Assembly: GCA_028386065.3 (NCBI GenBank)
Contig: JAKUCV010006904.1
Coordinates: 1-64,000 of the forward strand
Direction: 5' to 3'
Origin: Turnera subulata
Taxonomy: Eukaryota > Streptophyta > Magnoliopsida > Malpighiales > Passifloraceae
Length of the DNA: 64,000 bases
The position numbers were made by a program, and so were the translations under genes. Below the pieces are notes generated by a model. It searched no databases and had not been told where the DNA came from. It was given only the letters and a program-made list of their open reading frames with translations. Positions 11,964 to 25,010 of this stretch are shown here, piece by piece (position 1 is the first letter of the stretch; the number at the start of each line of letters is the position of its first letter).

Positions 11964-13548
11964 ATGGCCACCACGAAACAGTCTTAAACCATCGAGTCGT
12001 ACCACTACTTACCACGTGACAATTATATTATCATCATCAAAATCAAATCACAGGGATCAACATCCCTAACCAAAATACCGGGATAGACATCCCTATCCAA
12101 AACCAAGGATCGACATCCTTATCTCAAATTATTAATTAATCCATTATTCTTATGGCCAAAGACACGGAAATAAATATCCAAAACTCGACACGGGAATAAA
12201 CATCCCAAAACCAAATCATAGCACCGGGATAAACATCCCGACAACAATCAAGACCATGGGATAAACATCCCGAATCATACCACAGCAAATGCAACATCCA
12301 ACAATGCGTTAATCAACAAACACAATAACCGAGTAATACAGGCACATATTGAAGGAAATCCATCCTCACCTTGGCCGATTACACAACTCCGGAAACAATG
12401 ACCGGTCCGACGCCGACTCCTCGGGAAACTGCCCGATATCCAAACCTATACAACAAAACCATATATACACATAAATGCACATAATCGGTATGCTATGATG
12501 CCAATACTTCGAAATAAACCCATCCCGGTTCTTATCCGTTATTATTATCTTTTACCGAAAATATTTTACCGTACGTATTTCCGAATATAATTTCGGTACC
12601 ATACTTTAATTAAAACTCTTTTCAAAATATTTTCATAAAATAACTATAATTTTTCAAAATTATAATCTCCATAATTTTTCCAGAAAAATAATAACCTATT
12701 TATAATTTTCCAGAAAATATTTATAGTATTTATCTTTTTCTATATATAATAATATTTTCCAACACAAAATATAATTACCTTTAATTTTCAAAGTACATAT
12801 ATATATATATACCTCAACCATAATTCTCCAGGGAAAATAATACATATATTAAATTTCCAGAAATTATTTTCATGGTACATATACTTTTTTTCCAATTAAT
12901 AATAGTTTTCCAAAACAAAACTTAATTATTTATCAAAATATATATATTTATATTTTTCTCAAAATACCAGAATTAAATTGACCATTATTTCCTCAAAATA
13001 AATATATATTTTTTCTCAAAATTAAATACCAGAATATAAATAAATATATATATACATATTGTTTTTTTAAAAAAAAAAAAATCGGACTGGGCTGAACAGG
13101 ACCAGGCCCAGACCAAGGCAGCAGGCCCGCCAAGGCTCGGCCCAGCACCAGCCCACAGCCCAGCCCACGCGAACAAACCCAACCCAGAATAGGCGACCCG
13201 ACCAGAAGATACGGGTCGGACGCGGGTCACCTCACGGGTTCAGCGACGGCGGCGCGACGAGCGGCAAGGACGGGCGAGAGGAAGGCTAGCGCGAGGTCGG
13301 CGAGGCTGAGGCGACTCCATAGGCGGCGCTGCGTCGTCGGCGTGAGGCGGCAGCCGCAGAAATGCTAGATCCGCGGGTCAACGGCGCGTCACGGCGCTAC
13401 GGTGGACGGAAGGACTCGGGGGCGACGGCAACAGGTCGGCGACGGAGAGGAGAAGCAGCTGGTGGCGGCGGTGCAGCGAGAGGCGGCGCCGAACGCTTCC
13501 TCGTGTACAGTAACTGTGGCGGGTGGCAACTGTTCACGGGTTTTCTGC

Positions 13549-13812
13549 ATTTTATTTTTTTCTTTCTTTTTTCTCTATTTTCTTTTCTTTTCTTTTCTTT
13601 TTCTCTCATTTTCTTTTCTTTCTGTATTTTCTGATTGGTTCTTTTTTTTTTCATTTACTCTTCTCTTTTTTTTCCTCTGTTTTTCTTTTTTTTTTCCTTT
13701 TCTTTTTTTCCTTTTCTTCTCTTTTTTTTCTCTCTTTTTTTCTTTTTCTCTCTTTTTCTTTTTCCTCTCCTTTCTTCCTCTCTTCCTCTCCTTCTTCCTC
13801 TGCTTTCTTTTT
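13549..13812 (+). repeat. Homopyrimidine tract in second LTR of element A
   Basis: This is the counterpart of 1,849-2,105: about 260 bases of T and C with few purines. Length and local order of C-bearing units differ slightly from the other copy, as expected of a slippage-prone tract. Confidence 0.85.
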
Positions 13813-14141
13813 ATAGAACGTAATTTAGTGTGCCACCTGTGATTTATCAATAATGCAGCTTGTCTGCATTATAGAGCGAGTCCGGTTCGGACCAGAAAAT
13901 AACTGATACCCCCTTAGTTATTTTCCGGTGTGATTTTTTCGAAAATCCCGGGACCCGAAAAATACCAACTTAGGCCCGAAAAATCCACGGAAAAATCACG
14001 AGCGCGGGAAAACTCTCGGTTTCGAAAAACGACGCCCAATTTACCTTGAATTAATTACCCAAGATTAATTCAACGGTAAATCACGGTAAAAAGACTTTTA
14101 CAGTCCCGGTAAAAAACAAAATTTTTACCCGGGCTGTTACA

Positions 14142-15523
14142 CACGTAGTTCTTGTCACGACATCACAGCAATCACATCATTGAAAGCGTCATTATCATCA
14201 TCACATCACAACAGCAATAAATCAATAGAATCAGATCGGGTTACCTCGTGTAGCCCTCCTCTCGCTCCTATGCGCTAACCACTCCCGCAACAGAATCTGG
14301 GCAGAACTTCAACAGAGAATTCGGGATAGAAGGAGGTCGAACTGGTTCCTGGCTTGAACAGCAAAGTTATAGATTTACTTCTAAGCTTTCCAGAGACATG
14401 AAGATCACAGCAAACCGACGTCTAGAGCACTAGATATGGCTGAAATACTGAGACTATCTGCATTGGACTCCTCTCCTCGGGTTTAGCACTTCTTCTCCAC
14501 TGATTTGCTTGAATCCGCCGCCTTCCTCTTCTTCTCTTGATCTGCTACCGCTACTGGTTCCTTTCTTGATACTTGCCACGGTATTCCACCAGAGTTTCTG
14601 CCTAAGAATGTGTTTCTAGGCTTGGAGAAGTAGAGTTTCTCCAAGCACTTCAAAGCTTATGGGTGTGTATGTGAGGAATGTTGTGTGTGTCCCTTAAAAT
14701 GTGTGTGAGGGGTCCTATTTATAGTGTTCTGGGGAGCCTAGGGGCGTGGACCTGCTTAATGGTGAAGATTATGCCCGAAAATCTGGTCCAAAACCGCATG
14801 GGATCGAAAAAGAAACAAAATCGGAGATTTTTCGGGAATCCTGGGCACCTATGACCGCCATGGCCGGCGGTCATGGCCACAAGACCGCCAGGACTTGGCA
14901 CTCATCCCAAAATGACCACTGGGTCCTTCCGGTTTTGTGCGTTCTTTCCATTTTTGCTCCCCAATCCCCCTAATTCAGCTTCGATTTGATCCTACCGCGT
15001 AATCAACCCAGGATCACTCAATTACTTGATTATCACTCCCCTAAATCATTCCATAATCAAAAGATTACACATTAACACCCAAAATCATATCAAAAACACA
15101 AAATCTACTTAAATGATAATTAACTCTGATTTTCTACGAAAATCAGAGCTAAAATTGATCTACAAGAAATGTGTTAATGGGCTGGACAAACTCTGGAGAA
15201 TAATTAACTTGGACCTTTAAATCCATTTCTAACCCAAGAATAAATCATCTCAATATAATTGGATAAGAAACAAATAAAAGGCCCAAGTAATGTATTTTGA
15301 TGCAAATAAACCTTATTATATATTTTATCCTAAGGTTAAATCATCTCATTAATCCTAGGATTAAACACATGAAGGTTTAGATTATCAAAATACATCAATT
15401 CCACTAAGTTAAATTCTTATCATGCTTGAACCTTGGACTAAATCTTCTCATTAATCCTAAGTCTACACATGTTTGAAATCTAATTTTAGTGAAATATTCA
15501 TGGGTCAAATTTGGGTGTCCACA
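14142..15523 (-). repeat. 3' LTR of element C (truncated by A)
   Basis: It aligns with 19,672-21,088 throughout. Compared with that copy it lacks one GACCGCC...GGCGGTC unit near 14,860. It ends GGTGTCCACA on the plus strand. Confidence 0.8.
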
Positions 15524-15990
15524 GATGCCCCTCGTTGATGAGTCCTTAGAGACTAAGGACGAAACAACGTAAGAACAGAACAACCAAATTTGAATGATCT
15601 GATGTTTGTGGTGGTTTAAGCATCCCATGCTCCGCTTCGGAAATCATCTCATCCCGAAGGTTTGAGGGACTGGCCCTCGGTTTATGGGAATCATCTCTTC
15701 TTAGGTTTGTGGTTTTCGGGAATCATCTCATCCCTAGGTGATAGAACCTTCTCATCTATCGGGTTGTTGGCAAAGAATCATCCCATCTTTGTCAACTGGA
15801 TACTCAACAATTGGGATTTATATCTTTGGGGAAACTCTCTTGAAAATCTATCACCCTTACCCTAGAGGGATTTTTTCTAATGCATTATCGGCACGGTACC
15901 CTAAGGGGGGTTTGGTTACGTATTCTCACATCAACCGGGGTGCTTCGCCTCCATACTCTCGTTTGTCTTTCTTAGAGGGATATTGTCAAA

Positions 15991-16206
15991 GAGACTAAAA
16001 GAGGTATCAAGAGATCTTATTCGTGAGAATATAGTCAAGGAAAAAGAAGAAAGATCAAGAGATCTTATCCACGAGGATATAGCCAAGCAACTAAAAGAGA
16101 GATCAAGAGATTTTATCCATGAGGATATAGCCAAGCGACTGAAAGAGGGATTAAGAGATCTTATCCATGAGGATATAGCCAAGCGACTAAAAGGGGATCA
16201 AGAGAT
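15991..16206 (+). repeat. 48-bp tandem repeat, about 4.5 units
   Basis: The unit core is AAGAGATCTTATCCAYGAGG then ATATAGCCAAGC and a variable end. The 48-bp period keeps the reading frame, giving a 16-residue repeat of the type RDLIHEDIAKRLKE. It could code on the plus strand, but the host element runs on the minus strand, and no longer gene surrounds it. Confidence 0.8.
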
Positions 16207-19200
16207 CTTAATATTGGAGGCTTAGCATGCCCCTTACCCACAGCTGGAAGTCTACTCTATTTCTCAATCTCACCGGTCCATAATCAACAAAGGTTCGGGT
16301 ACCGTGCCCCTAGTATCATTTCACAAAAGGGTTTGGCCTTATAACTCGTTCTATTGAGAATGCCCATACTCAACAACAAAAGTTGGAGCTTACATCTCCT
16401 TAAAAGCCCAACATCAATTATTATCAAAAGCTGGGGGTTGCCGTGCCCCTAAAGTCTACAAGTAATCATAGTGTCTATACCTCGAGTGCAGGCATGGCAT
16501 GCCCGTTATTCTATAGACAAAGTCTTCCAAAGATTCAGACATGTCATGCCCCTCCAGTCATCAACCCTAGGAAATGTAAGTCTATATCAAGTGATGAATT
16601 TAAGATGTTGTCACTTTCATTGATCATTTATCCTCAACCAAGTCTACCTTCTCAAGGAATCTATGTTCTACATGTAAATGATGCATGAGCATGTCTAAGT
16701 GTGTCGTCTTTTCAATGCGTGGGGATGCCCCTAGTTTCTATATGTGAGTGCCATGATGTGTTTGCAGTGTGTCAATGCTTCTAATTTCTACATGTTTGTT
16801 TTTGGATGCAAGTACCCCCTAATGATGCAATGATGTGTTTGCCCCTCGAATGCAAGTGCTCTCTACTCCTACGTGGATGTATGTGCCTATGACATGTCTT
16901 TTCCCTTTTCTCTCCCCTTTTCCTTGATTCTTTTCTTTTCTTCTCCCCTTTCCCTTTAAATGCGAGTGCTCCCTACTTCTATATGATATGTTTGTTCTCT
17001 TTTTTTTTTCTCTTTGAAATGTAAGTACCATCTACTTCCATATGTGTGGATGCAAATGCATTTGGATGTAAATGCCCCTAATATGATGCATGAGCATTGA
17101 AAATCATTCGAGCCAAAGGTGGAAGTTAAGAAACTTGAAAAACGCGAGTTATCCCATCTAAAATCACAAAAGCTTCGCGTGAAGGACTCTCAATGACCAT
17201 TATTTTTTCTTCAACAAGGACCCCATGAGTGGCCAAAACCAGCAGTAATAAGATGCTTCAAATCGAAGGATTTGAAAATCTTCACCAAATCACCGTCTAA
17301 AGGGAGCTTAGATCAAGACACCCAATCGAGGACTCTTAAGAGTTAAAAAAAAAAATATTTTAGAATAAAAACCCGACTAAAGAAAGATCTCATATGCAAG
17401 TATGATTTGACGTCATAAAACTTTCAAAAAGAAATCCCATAGGCAAATCCCAGGTCTAAACTCCACTATTATGTATAGATACTCTCAAAAGGATAAATAG
17501 GCCTTTCATTAAGGGTTGTAATGGGGTCATGTATAGAGGTTCATCAAAGAGAGGATGATGAGGGATTCAAAGTTCAAAACCACGTTTTTAGGAAAGATTT
17601 TGAGTGAGCTCCCCTCAAGCATAATTCTTGAGATAACATCCAACTTGTTTTGACCTTCTCAAGGAAATTCTTCTTGCTTCAAAACAATTTCTTTTGCACA
17701 CACTTGCTTCTTTCTTGTTTGGATTTCCCGAAATCGACTTTGGAAGATTTTGATAATTTTTTTTCTTTGATTGACTTCAGCGACTTTCAGTGGTTGGCTT
17801 CGGCTATTCCCCCATGTGTGCACTTTGGCTTTTTATACTATTCTTGAAGCAATTTGTTGCGTCGACCATCTTGGAAGTGCACAAGTTGAGGTTCATGTGC
17901 ACTTGTCATCAAAATGCTTTGATGAGAACTTGGAGTGAGATCTTCCCAACGGGTTTTGAAAAGGTTATGATTCATGAAATAAAAATATATGATAGCCGTA
18001 GAGAGGACTCAAAGGTTTAATGGTGAGTTAATGTAGGTAATCAAATAAAAGTCGGTTATCACGTCAATAGGCTCAAAGAGGGTTTATCAAGAGATATTGC
18101 TACTGGCTAGGTTTCTTGTTGGTCTTCGGGCTTGAGCAAAGAGGGCCTAAATCCTATCCTTTATCGAGCATCCATATGAGAAATTCTCTTTGAAAAGGCC
18201 TGGCGATTTGTTCTAGGATGTAGATGTTGACGTCAAGATTTTTCAAAAGGCATGCATAGGGTGTGCGGAAAAACAAACGTCGAGTTAAAAAGTTTGAATC
18301 TCCAAGAATCAATCATTGGCCATCCATCAATAAAATTCCCCTTAGTCATGGTGATTGGTGAGTTTTTAAAAAATTAGTTTTTCACTCATGGTGTCCTACA
18401 GGTATGATTCTCAATCCATTCAGTTCATGGCTGCCAAGAGTCCTAGACTTAGGCTTTGTTTTATTTCAAAAATTATTGGCGGAAAACGGGATGGAATATA
18501 CTCGCAAAACATGTTCCTTTTCTTTGAAAACAATCTCTTTTTTTTTTCAAGAAAACTCAAGCTTCAACAAAGACAATACACCTTGGCTCGATTTGCTTGA
18601 TTTGAAAAACATGTGATGCAGTGTTCAATGTATGCAAATGGGAATTCCCTAAGAGAAGGTAGACCGACTGAATATATATGTCAACTGAGAAACTCCAGAA
18701 TTCTATCGGCTTAAACATGTATACTTACTCCCCTAGGGTTCCTTTCCTAGACTTTCTAATTCACACCACGTGATGTAGCACCCTACGTAGATTTAGCACG
18801 GCGATCCCACTAATTACACATATCACACAATAAATAAAAACACTCTATCTACACATACACGAATCCACAACAATAATCACACAAAATGCACGTACCACTT
18901 ATTGATTCATCATGCATGAGATGCTCAGGGTATGCAGCTGGTTGGGGGCCAAAAGGTTGCCGCTAGGGAATAGGTTGACATACTCACATGTGATAATGGA
19001 TATCGCGTGAGGTCCAAGGCCAGTTAATCCCCATCATTGCTAAGCATCGAGAAACGGGTTCATGCAAGCCACCATCGCTTAAGGAAAGCATGTGGTGGAC
19101 TTGGATTCCCTCGCCCTCTTACGGTAAAGGCTTCACAACAATCATCATGAATGCAAGGCACTTATGATGACAAGTATATAGACACACAAAGCTCAATGAT

Positions 19201-19226
19201 TGCACAAGGTTTCTTAAACCCACTAC

Positions 19227-19247
19227 TTCCCCAGTGGAGTCGCCAAC
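19227..19247 (-). promoter_or_regulatory. Primer binding site of element C
   Basis: The minus strand directly after the LTR reads GTTGGCGACTCCACTGGGGA. This agrees with the tRNA-Arg-type primer sites I know from Tat/Ogre elements. Confidence 0.55.
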
Positions 19248-21088
19248 TGTGAGAACCCGACCCAAAATCACTTGGGCCTTCTCACCTATTCCTTTCACCT
19301 TCTTCCTCGGGTCAATTCCACATCATTGGAGTCACCACCTAAGTTTTATTAGGGACAAAACTTAGGAAAAATCCTTAAATGACTCCTTAGGCAACATGGT
19401 CATGGCGAACCAAAGATATGGGATCGGGGGTTCGTCACGGATGGGAAGGTGTTAGGCACCCATCCGTGTTGGGTCGAAATCTTGTGCAATCAAAGAGCAT
19501 AAGTGTGCATTGTGTACGTGTGCATGTGTGGAAACAAATCACATAAAAATAAAATTGAACTGGAGGGGAAGGAGAAGAAGATTCGGGACAAAAAGGAAAA
19601 ATAAAAATATTTGGGCTTGAGTCTCCACCACTAGAGACCACCTACGTACCCCGGTGTCCGGGTTCAAAGCCCACGTAGTTCTTGTCACGGCATCACAAAA
19701 ATCACATCATCAAAAGCATCATTATCATCATCACATCACAACAGCAGTAAATCAATAGAATCAGAATGGGTTACCTCGTGTAGCCCTCCTCTCGCTCCTA
19801 TGCGCTTACCACTCCCGCAACATAATCTGGGTAGAACTTCAACAGAGAATTCGGGGCAGAAGGAGGTCGAACTGGTGCCTGGTCTAAACAGCAAAGTTGT
19901 AGATTTACTTCTTATCTTTCTAGAGACACCAAAATAGCAGCTAACCGATGTCTACAACACTAGATATGGCTGAAATATTGGGACTGTCTGTAATGGACTC
20001 CTCTCCTCGGGTTTAGCACTTCTTCTCCACCGATTTGCTTGAATCCACCTCCTTCCTCTTCTTCTCTTGATCTGCTACTGCTACTGGCTCCTTGCTTGAT
20101 GCTTGCCACGGTATTCCACCAGAACTCTGCCTAAGAATGTGTTTCTAGGCTTGGAGAAGTAGAGTTTCTCCAAGCACTTCAAAGCTTATGGGTGTGTATG
20201 TGAGGAATGTTGTGTGTGTCCCTTGAAATGTGTGTGAGGGGTCCTATTTATAGTGTTCTAGGGAGCCTAGGGGCATGGACCTGCTTAATAGTGAAGATTA
20301 TGCCCGAAAATCTGGTCCAAAGCCGCGTGGGATCGAAAAAGAAACAAAATCGGAGATTTTCGGGGATCCTGGGCACCTATGACCGCCATGGCCGGCGGTC
20401 ATCACTTGGATGACCGCCATGACCGGCGGTCATGGCCACAAGACCGCCAGGACTTGGCGGTCATCCTGAGATGACCGTCGGGTCCTTCCGGTTTTGTGCG
20501 TTCTTTCCATTTTTGCTCCCCAATCCCCCTAATTCAGCTTCGATTTGATCCTACCGCGTAATCAACCCCTAATCAACCCAGAATCACTCAATTACTTGAT
20601 TATCACTCCCCTAAATCATTCCACAATCAAAAGATTACACATTAACACCCAAAATCATACCAAAAACACAAAATGTACTTAAATGATAATTAACTCTGAT
20701 TTTCCACGAAAATCAGAGCTAAAATTGATCTGCAAGAAATGTGTTAATGGGCTGGACAAACTCTGTAGAATAATTAACTTGGACCCTTAAATCCATTTCT
20801 AACCCAAGAATAAATTATCTCAATATAATTGGATAAGAAACAAATAAAAGGCCCAAGTAATGTATTTTGATGCAAATAAACCTTATTATACATTTTATTC
20901 TAAGGTTAAATCATCTCATTAATCCTAAGATTAAACACATGAAGGTTTAGATTATCAAAATACATCAATTCCACTAAGTTAAATTCTTATCATGCTTGAA
21001 CCTTGGACTAAATCATCTCATTAAGTTCTACACATGTTTGAATTCTAATTTTAGTGAAATATTCATGGGTCAAATTTGAGTGTTCATA
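19248..21088 (-). repeat. 5' LTR of element C
   Basis: It starts TGTGAGAACCCGACCC on the plus strand and ends TGTTCATA, a mutated form of the TGTCCACA end of the other LTR. A GC-rich set of inverted GACCGCC / GGCGGTC units lies at about 20,380-20,480. Confidence 0.75.
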
Positions 21089-21239
21089 ATATGGCGCATT
21101 CACCTGACCTGATTAGTGACAAGTCGGTCGTGGCACGCCAACCGAAGGAATGTGCTTATACGGTAAGGACCATTGCATCGCCAAATCTGGTTCCAAACCG
21201 GGTCCTTTGGTTTTTAGTTGTGAGCTTCAATCATTCCAT

Positions 21240-24200
21240 AAGCCGAGGCTGTGGAAAATAAGCCTTTTGGTTCAGGCGTCCATCGTAGTCTATCAGGCCG
21301 AGGTGTTCGGCAGGTGGGCTGATGTTCCAGATTCTTTGGCAAATCTCCATGGGCAGGAAGGTTGTCAGAACTCCCCAATTCCACATTCCGTCTGCAGAAA
21401 CCATGTCTGCCACAGAGAGAGTCAACATGGTGGGAGGGAGAGGAGTGATAGTCGCATCCTGTAGTGGACCCTCATTAGCAAGACAATTATCAACCCAAAA
21501 AAGCACAGATTTTCCATCCCTCACAATCCAACCAACAATGTTCAGGAGTTCTTGCCACACATTACATATGCCTCGCCAAGTACTCGAAGCATTCTGTGCT
21601 TTTATTAGCTTCGGGGGCCAATTTTCCTCTCGCACATACTTACACCGCAGGATTTGTGTCCAAAAGGCCGTGGGATTGGTCAAAAACCGCCAGCCTAGTT
21701 TCATAATTAGTGCTTCATTACAACTGCGAGTTTTCCTTAGCCTCAGACCTCCTTGATTTCTGGGCAAACAAATGGTCTCCCAGTTGATGAGGTGGGGTTT
21801 ATATTGATCCCCAATGTTACCCCAAATGAAGCGGCGACATAGACTATCAATCCGGTCACACACATGCCTAAGAAGTCGCATAGATTGCATCGAATAGACA
21901 GGTAAGGCCGCAATAACCGATTTAACCAAGGTTATGCGTCCTGCAAGGGATAGTGCGTTTGCCTTCCACCCGTTGAGACGTTGTTGAACTTTCTCCTCTA
22001 TGTGCTCATATGTTTTGCGAGTGACCCGAGTGTGAATGATTGGCACGCCTAAGTACCTCCCCAGGTCTTTAGTTAGTGAAAATCCAAAGGCTCGGCTGAT
22101 GGCAGTTGCATCCCTCTTGACACATTCTTGGACAAAAAAATTTTAGTCTTGGAGTGGCTGATTTTCTGTCCCAAGAGCTCACAAAAAATCTTGAGGCATT
22201 GTTGTATGATCTGGACCTGAGAAAGTGTTGCTTCCATGAATAGGACCAAATCATCTACGAAAAATACATGAGAGAGTTTAGGACCCCTTTGACTCATTGA
22301 AATAGGCTTCCACTTACCCTCTTCTATGGCATTTTGAATGAGGTGACCCAATCTCTCCATACACAACACAAACAAGTACGGAGAGATGGGGTCGCCTTGT
22401 CGTATGCCCCGTGATGGGGAGAAAGCTTCAGCTGCAACACCATTCCATAACACCTGAATAGATGTTGATGAAATGCACTTCATGATGAGGGAGATCGATT
22501 TTTCAGGAAATCGTACAAGTTTCAATGTGTCATCAACAAAGGACCAACGAAGGCGGTCGTATGCCTTTTCAAGGTCAATCTTAATGGCCATATAACCCGT
22601 CCCTCCTTTCTTCCTCTTCATAGTGTGGATGGCTTCTTGTACAATGACGACATTATCCATGATTTGCCGCCCCGGCACAAAACTGCTCTAATTTTGTTCA
22701 ATTAGAGTAGGCAGTAGTGGCTTAATTCGGTTCACCACAGTCTTGGTCACAACCTTGTACAAAGTGTTGCATAGCCCGATAGGGCAGAACTGGGTTAATA
22801 GTTCCGGTTTGGGTACCTTGGGCAATAGAACCAAAAGGGTGCGATTGATTGACTCCTCCCACCTTTCTTGATCAAACACCTGTTTCATGAATTTGATTGC
22901 CAAAGGGCCTACGACCTCCCATTGAGAGTGGTAGAAGAGGACATGTAGGCCGTCTGGTCCTGGGGATTTTAAGCTCCCCTGTTGAAAGAAACTCTCTTTT
23001 ATCTCGCCTTCCGTGAGGGGCCTTTTCAGAGTAGCTCACCTAGTCTCATCAATTTGCGGGAAGCTGTCATTAATCCTTGAAAGTGGTAAGTTTGGCTATT
23101 CCTCTTGGAACAACGTCCTGAAGTGGTTAACGGCCATCGCCTGAAGCACGGCCGGATCAGTTTGCCAGCGATTCTGCTCGTCTTTTAATGCCTCCACCCG
23201 ATTTTTTCCTCCTCCTTATCACTGTAGTTGAGTGGAAGAAGGCCGTATTTCGGTCGCCGGCTTGGATCCACCGACTTCTAGATTTTTGCATCCAAAGGGC
23301 TTCTTCCTGTAGGAGGACACTATCCAACTCGTGCCTGAGTTCCATTTCAAGATTTGAAAGGAATCTTGATGCCTTCTATTCTAAATAGCGTTGTATCCCT
23401 GCAATACAAGCAAGGAGATTCCAGTTTTTTATGTGAATATTGCCGAACACTTGTTGATTCGATGTACGTGCTTGTTTGACAAAGTCATCTTGGGCAGCCA
23501 ATACATCTAGATCATTGTTCCAAGCCTTAGTGACAAATTGAGAGAACTCTGGGTGCAGAAGCCAGGCCGCCTAAAAGCGAAACGGTCTGGCCTCTGCACT
23601 TGGGGTTGCAACTTGCCTTTGCCTTAGTAAGAGGGGTCTGTGGTCCGAGCAAATATGCGGTAGGTGGAAGACCGCGTTATCCAGAAACTTGATTCTCTAA
23701 GATTCATTGCATAACATCCTATCAAGACGGGCTTGCCGTTCCCCACTCTTCCATGTGAACCTAGGCCCAACAAAACCCAGGTCGATTATTCCGGCATCAT
23801 GCACACATTTAACAAATGGGCGGTTAGGTCTGCCGTTCCTTCTCCATTCATCCATCCTCTCGGACCCTGATAGTATGGCGTTAAAGTTGCCAGCCAAAAG
23901 CCATGGCTCATTAACAAAAGTAGCAATATTCAACAGATTGTTCCAAAGAAACTGCAGCCACTTTCCTTGGGGCTCCCATAAATACCAGAAAATAGAAAGG
24001 AACACTACCCATCGTTGACTCGGGTATGTATGAACTGGGTGTGGTTGAATAAAACCGTCACCGTTATGTTTCTAGCATCCCATAGCAGCCGAATGCCTCC
24101 AGCAAATCCTCGGGCGTCTACTTTGTGGGAATTTGGATAACCAAGACGCCGGATAACTTTTAGAGCCTTTCGCCTGCTTATTCTGGGCTCAACAACAACT

Positions 24201-25010
24201 ACCAAGGATGGTTTGTGTTGCTGTGACATCTCCTTCGAGTACCTGCTGAATTGTGGTTTGCCAGCACCCTGGCAGTTCTAGACAATGACATTAATCATGA
24301 AAAAATATGATAGAAAGAATATACAAGAGGAACATAATCCCTTAAACAGTGGCTGGGGCCTCAGCCCCGCATGACTCCTGGTCCATAGCATCAATTGACT
24401 CTACGATGCAGCTGACTGTTCAGTATCTTCCACCATTGCATCCTCCGCAGAGGCATGCATAGTGAAATTCTGGCAGGCATGGGGGGTTATGTTGCTGTGA
24501 GTACGGTCAGGTGGTTTATCCGGAGGGAGGTTGGATGTACAAGGTACTTCTAGGGGGCGTGTGTAGTTGGGCAAAGAGGAGGGAGGCACCACATCAATAA
24601 GATTAGGGTGGTCTTCCTCTCTGAGCACTACCACAATATGTGTTCTGGGTTCTCTGGGCAAGGTAGTTTGAGGTCTGGATGGGTGTGGTTCCAAAGGTGT
24701 GACTGGATGTGTTCCTAGTATATTGACTGAGGTTGGGGATGGGGTGAGTTTGGGTCGATAGGAGCCAGGTTTGAAAGCGGGAGGAATCAGGATCTGGGTT
24801 TGGTTGGAAACTTCTTTCAGTGGGGTTCTTGGGTTAAGAGTCTTTGGTGATGGGCTTGGGGTTTTAGGCTGGTTCTGGGCTTTTCTTGTTTGTGTGTTGT
24901 GGCGGCTAGGAGTCTTTTTGGAGCTGTTCTGGACTTGGGCACGGGTAATACCTCGGGAGCTGGGGAGTCGGGCTCGAGGAGAAGTCATAATCAACTTTTC
25001 AAGGTGACAT
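21240..25010 (-). pseudogene. Decayed L1-type LINE D
   Basis: Minus-strand fragments follow LINE order. A proline-rich C-terminal piece of ORF1 is at 24,401-24,994. Endonuclease pieces are at 24,005-24,229 (VVVEPRISRRKALKVIRRLG) and 23,697-24,005 (GNFNAILSG). A linker piece is at 23,157-23,345. Reverse transcriptase pieces are at 22,688-22,903 (FCPIGLCNTLYKVV) and 22,073-22,678 (DLEKAYDRLRW, RQGDPISPYLF, FVDDLVLF). The thumb/connection part is at 21,231-22,046. Stops and frameshifts separate them. The usual FADD is FVDD here. RNase H and the poly(A) end are missing; Tat element C begins about 150 bp beyond. The relation to LINE E (52,195-58,337) is clear but distant. Confidence 0.85.

Larger units (their letters stand above)
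227..14141 (-). mobile_element. Gypsy-type LTR retrotransposon A, non-autonomous, nested
   Basis: The element lies on the minus strand. Its 3' LTR is 227-2433 (cut by the copia LTR). The internal part is 2434-4813. Its 5' LTR is 4814-14141 and is interrupted by element B. Both LTRs end in GGGCTGTTACA on the plus strand and are near-identical over about 2.2 kb. The polypurine tract lies next to the 3' LTR at 2434-2465; on the minus strand it reads as the gypsy-typical GGACGAAATTCTTTTTAAGG. A primer-site-like TTTGGTAGCGGAGC lies at 4797-4812 (minus). No gag or pol is present, so it must have moved with enzymes from another element. The right target duplication should be CACGT (14142-14146); its partner is outside the window. 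Confidence 0.85.
4814..14141 (-). repeat. 5' LTR of element A, split by element B
   Basis: This LTR begins TGAAGCGCCTCGACCC and ends GGGCTGTTACA. Without the insertion (5,488-11,968) it is about 2.85 kb. The flanking pieces 4,814-5,487 and 11,969-14,141 line up without loss across the ATGGC duplication. The second piece matches 246-2,433 closely. Confidence 0.8.
15524..19247 (-). other. Non-coding internal region of element C
   Basis: This is 3.7 kb without a recognisable retroviral domain on either strand. It holds a 48-bp minisatellite (15,991-16,206) and many short atgcaagtgcccc-like phrases (16,200-17,100). Several AT-rich frames under 80 codons at 17,650-18,620 look like chance. Confidence 0.65.
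14142..21088 (-). mobile_element. Tat/Ogre-like LTR retrotransposon C without gag-pol
   Basis: On the minus strand the LTR begins TGTGGACACCC (15,523 downward) and ends GGGTTCTCACA (at 19,248). A primer site beginning TTGGCGACTCCACTGGGGAA follows the 5' LTR, and the purine tract GAGGGGCATC precedes the 3' LTR. This layout is typical of Tat/Ogre-group gypsy elements. The 5' LTR is 19,248-21,088. The 3' LTR survives only as 14,142-15,523, because element A inserted into it. The internal region (15,524-19,247) has no gag or pol, though autonomous relatives carry many kilobases of it. It is therefore non-autonomous. Confidence 0.75.
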
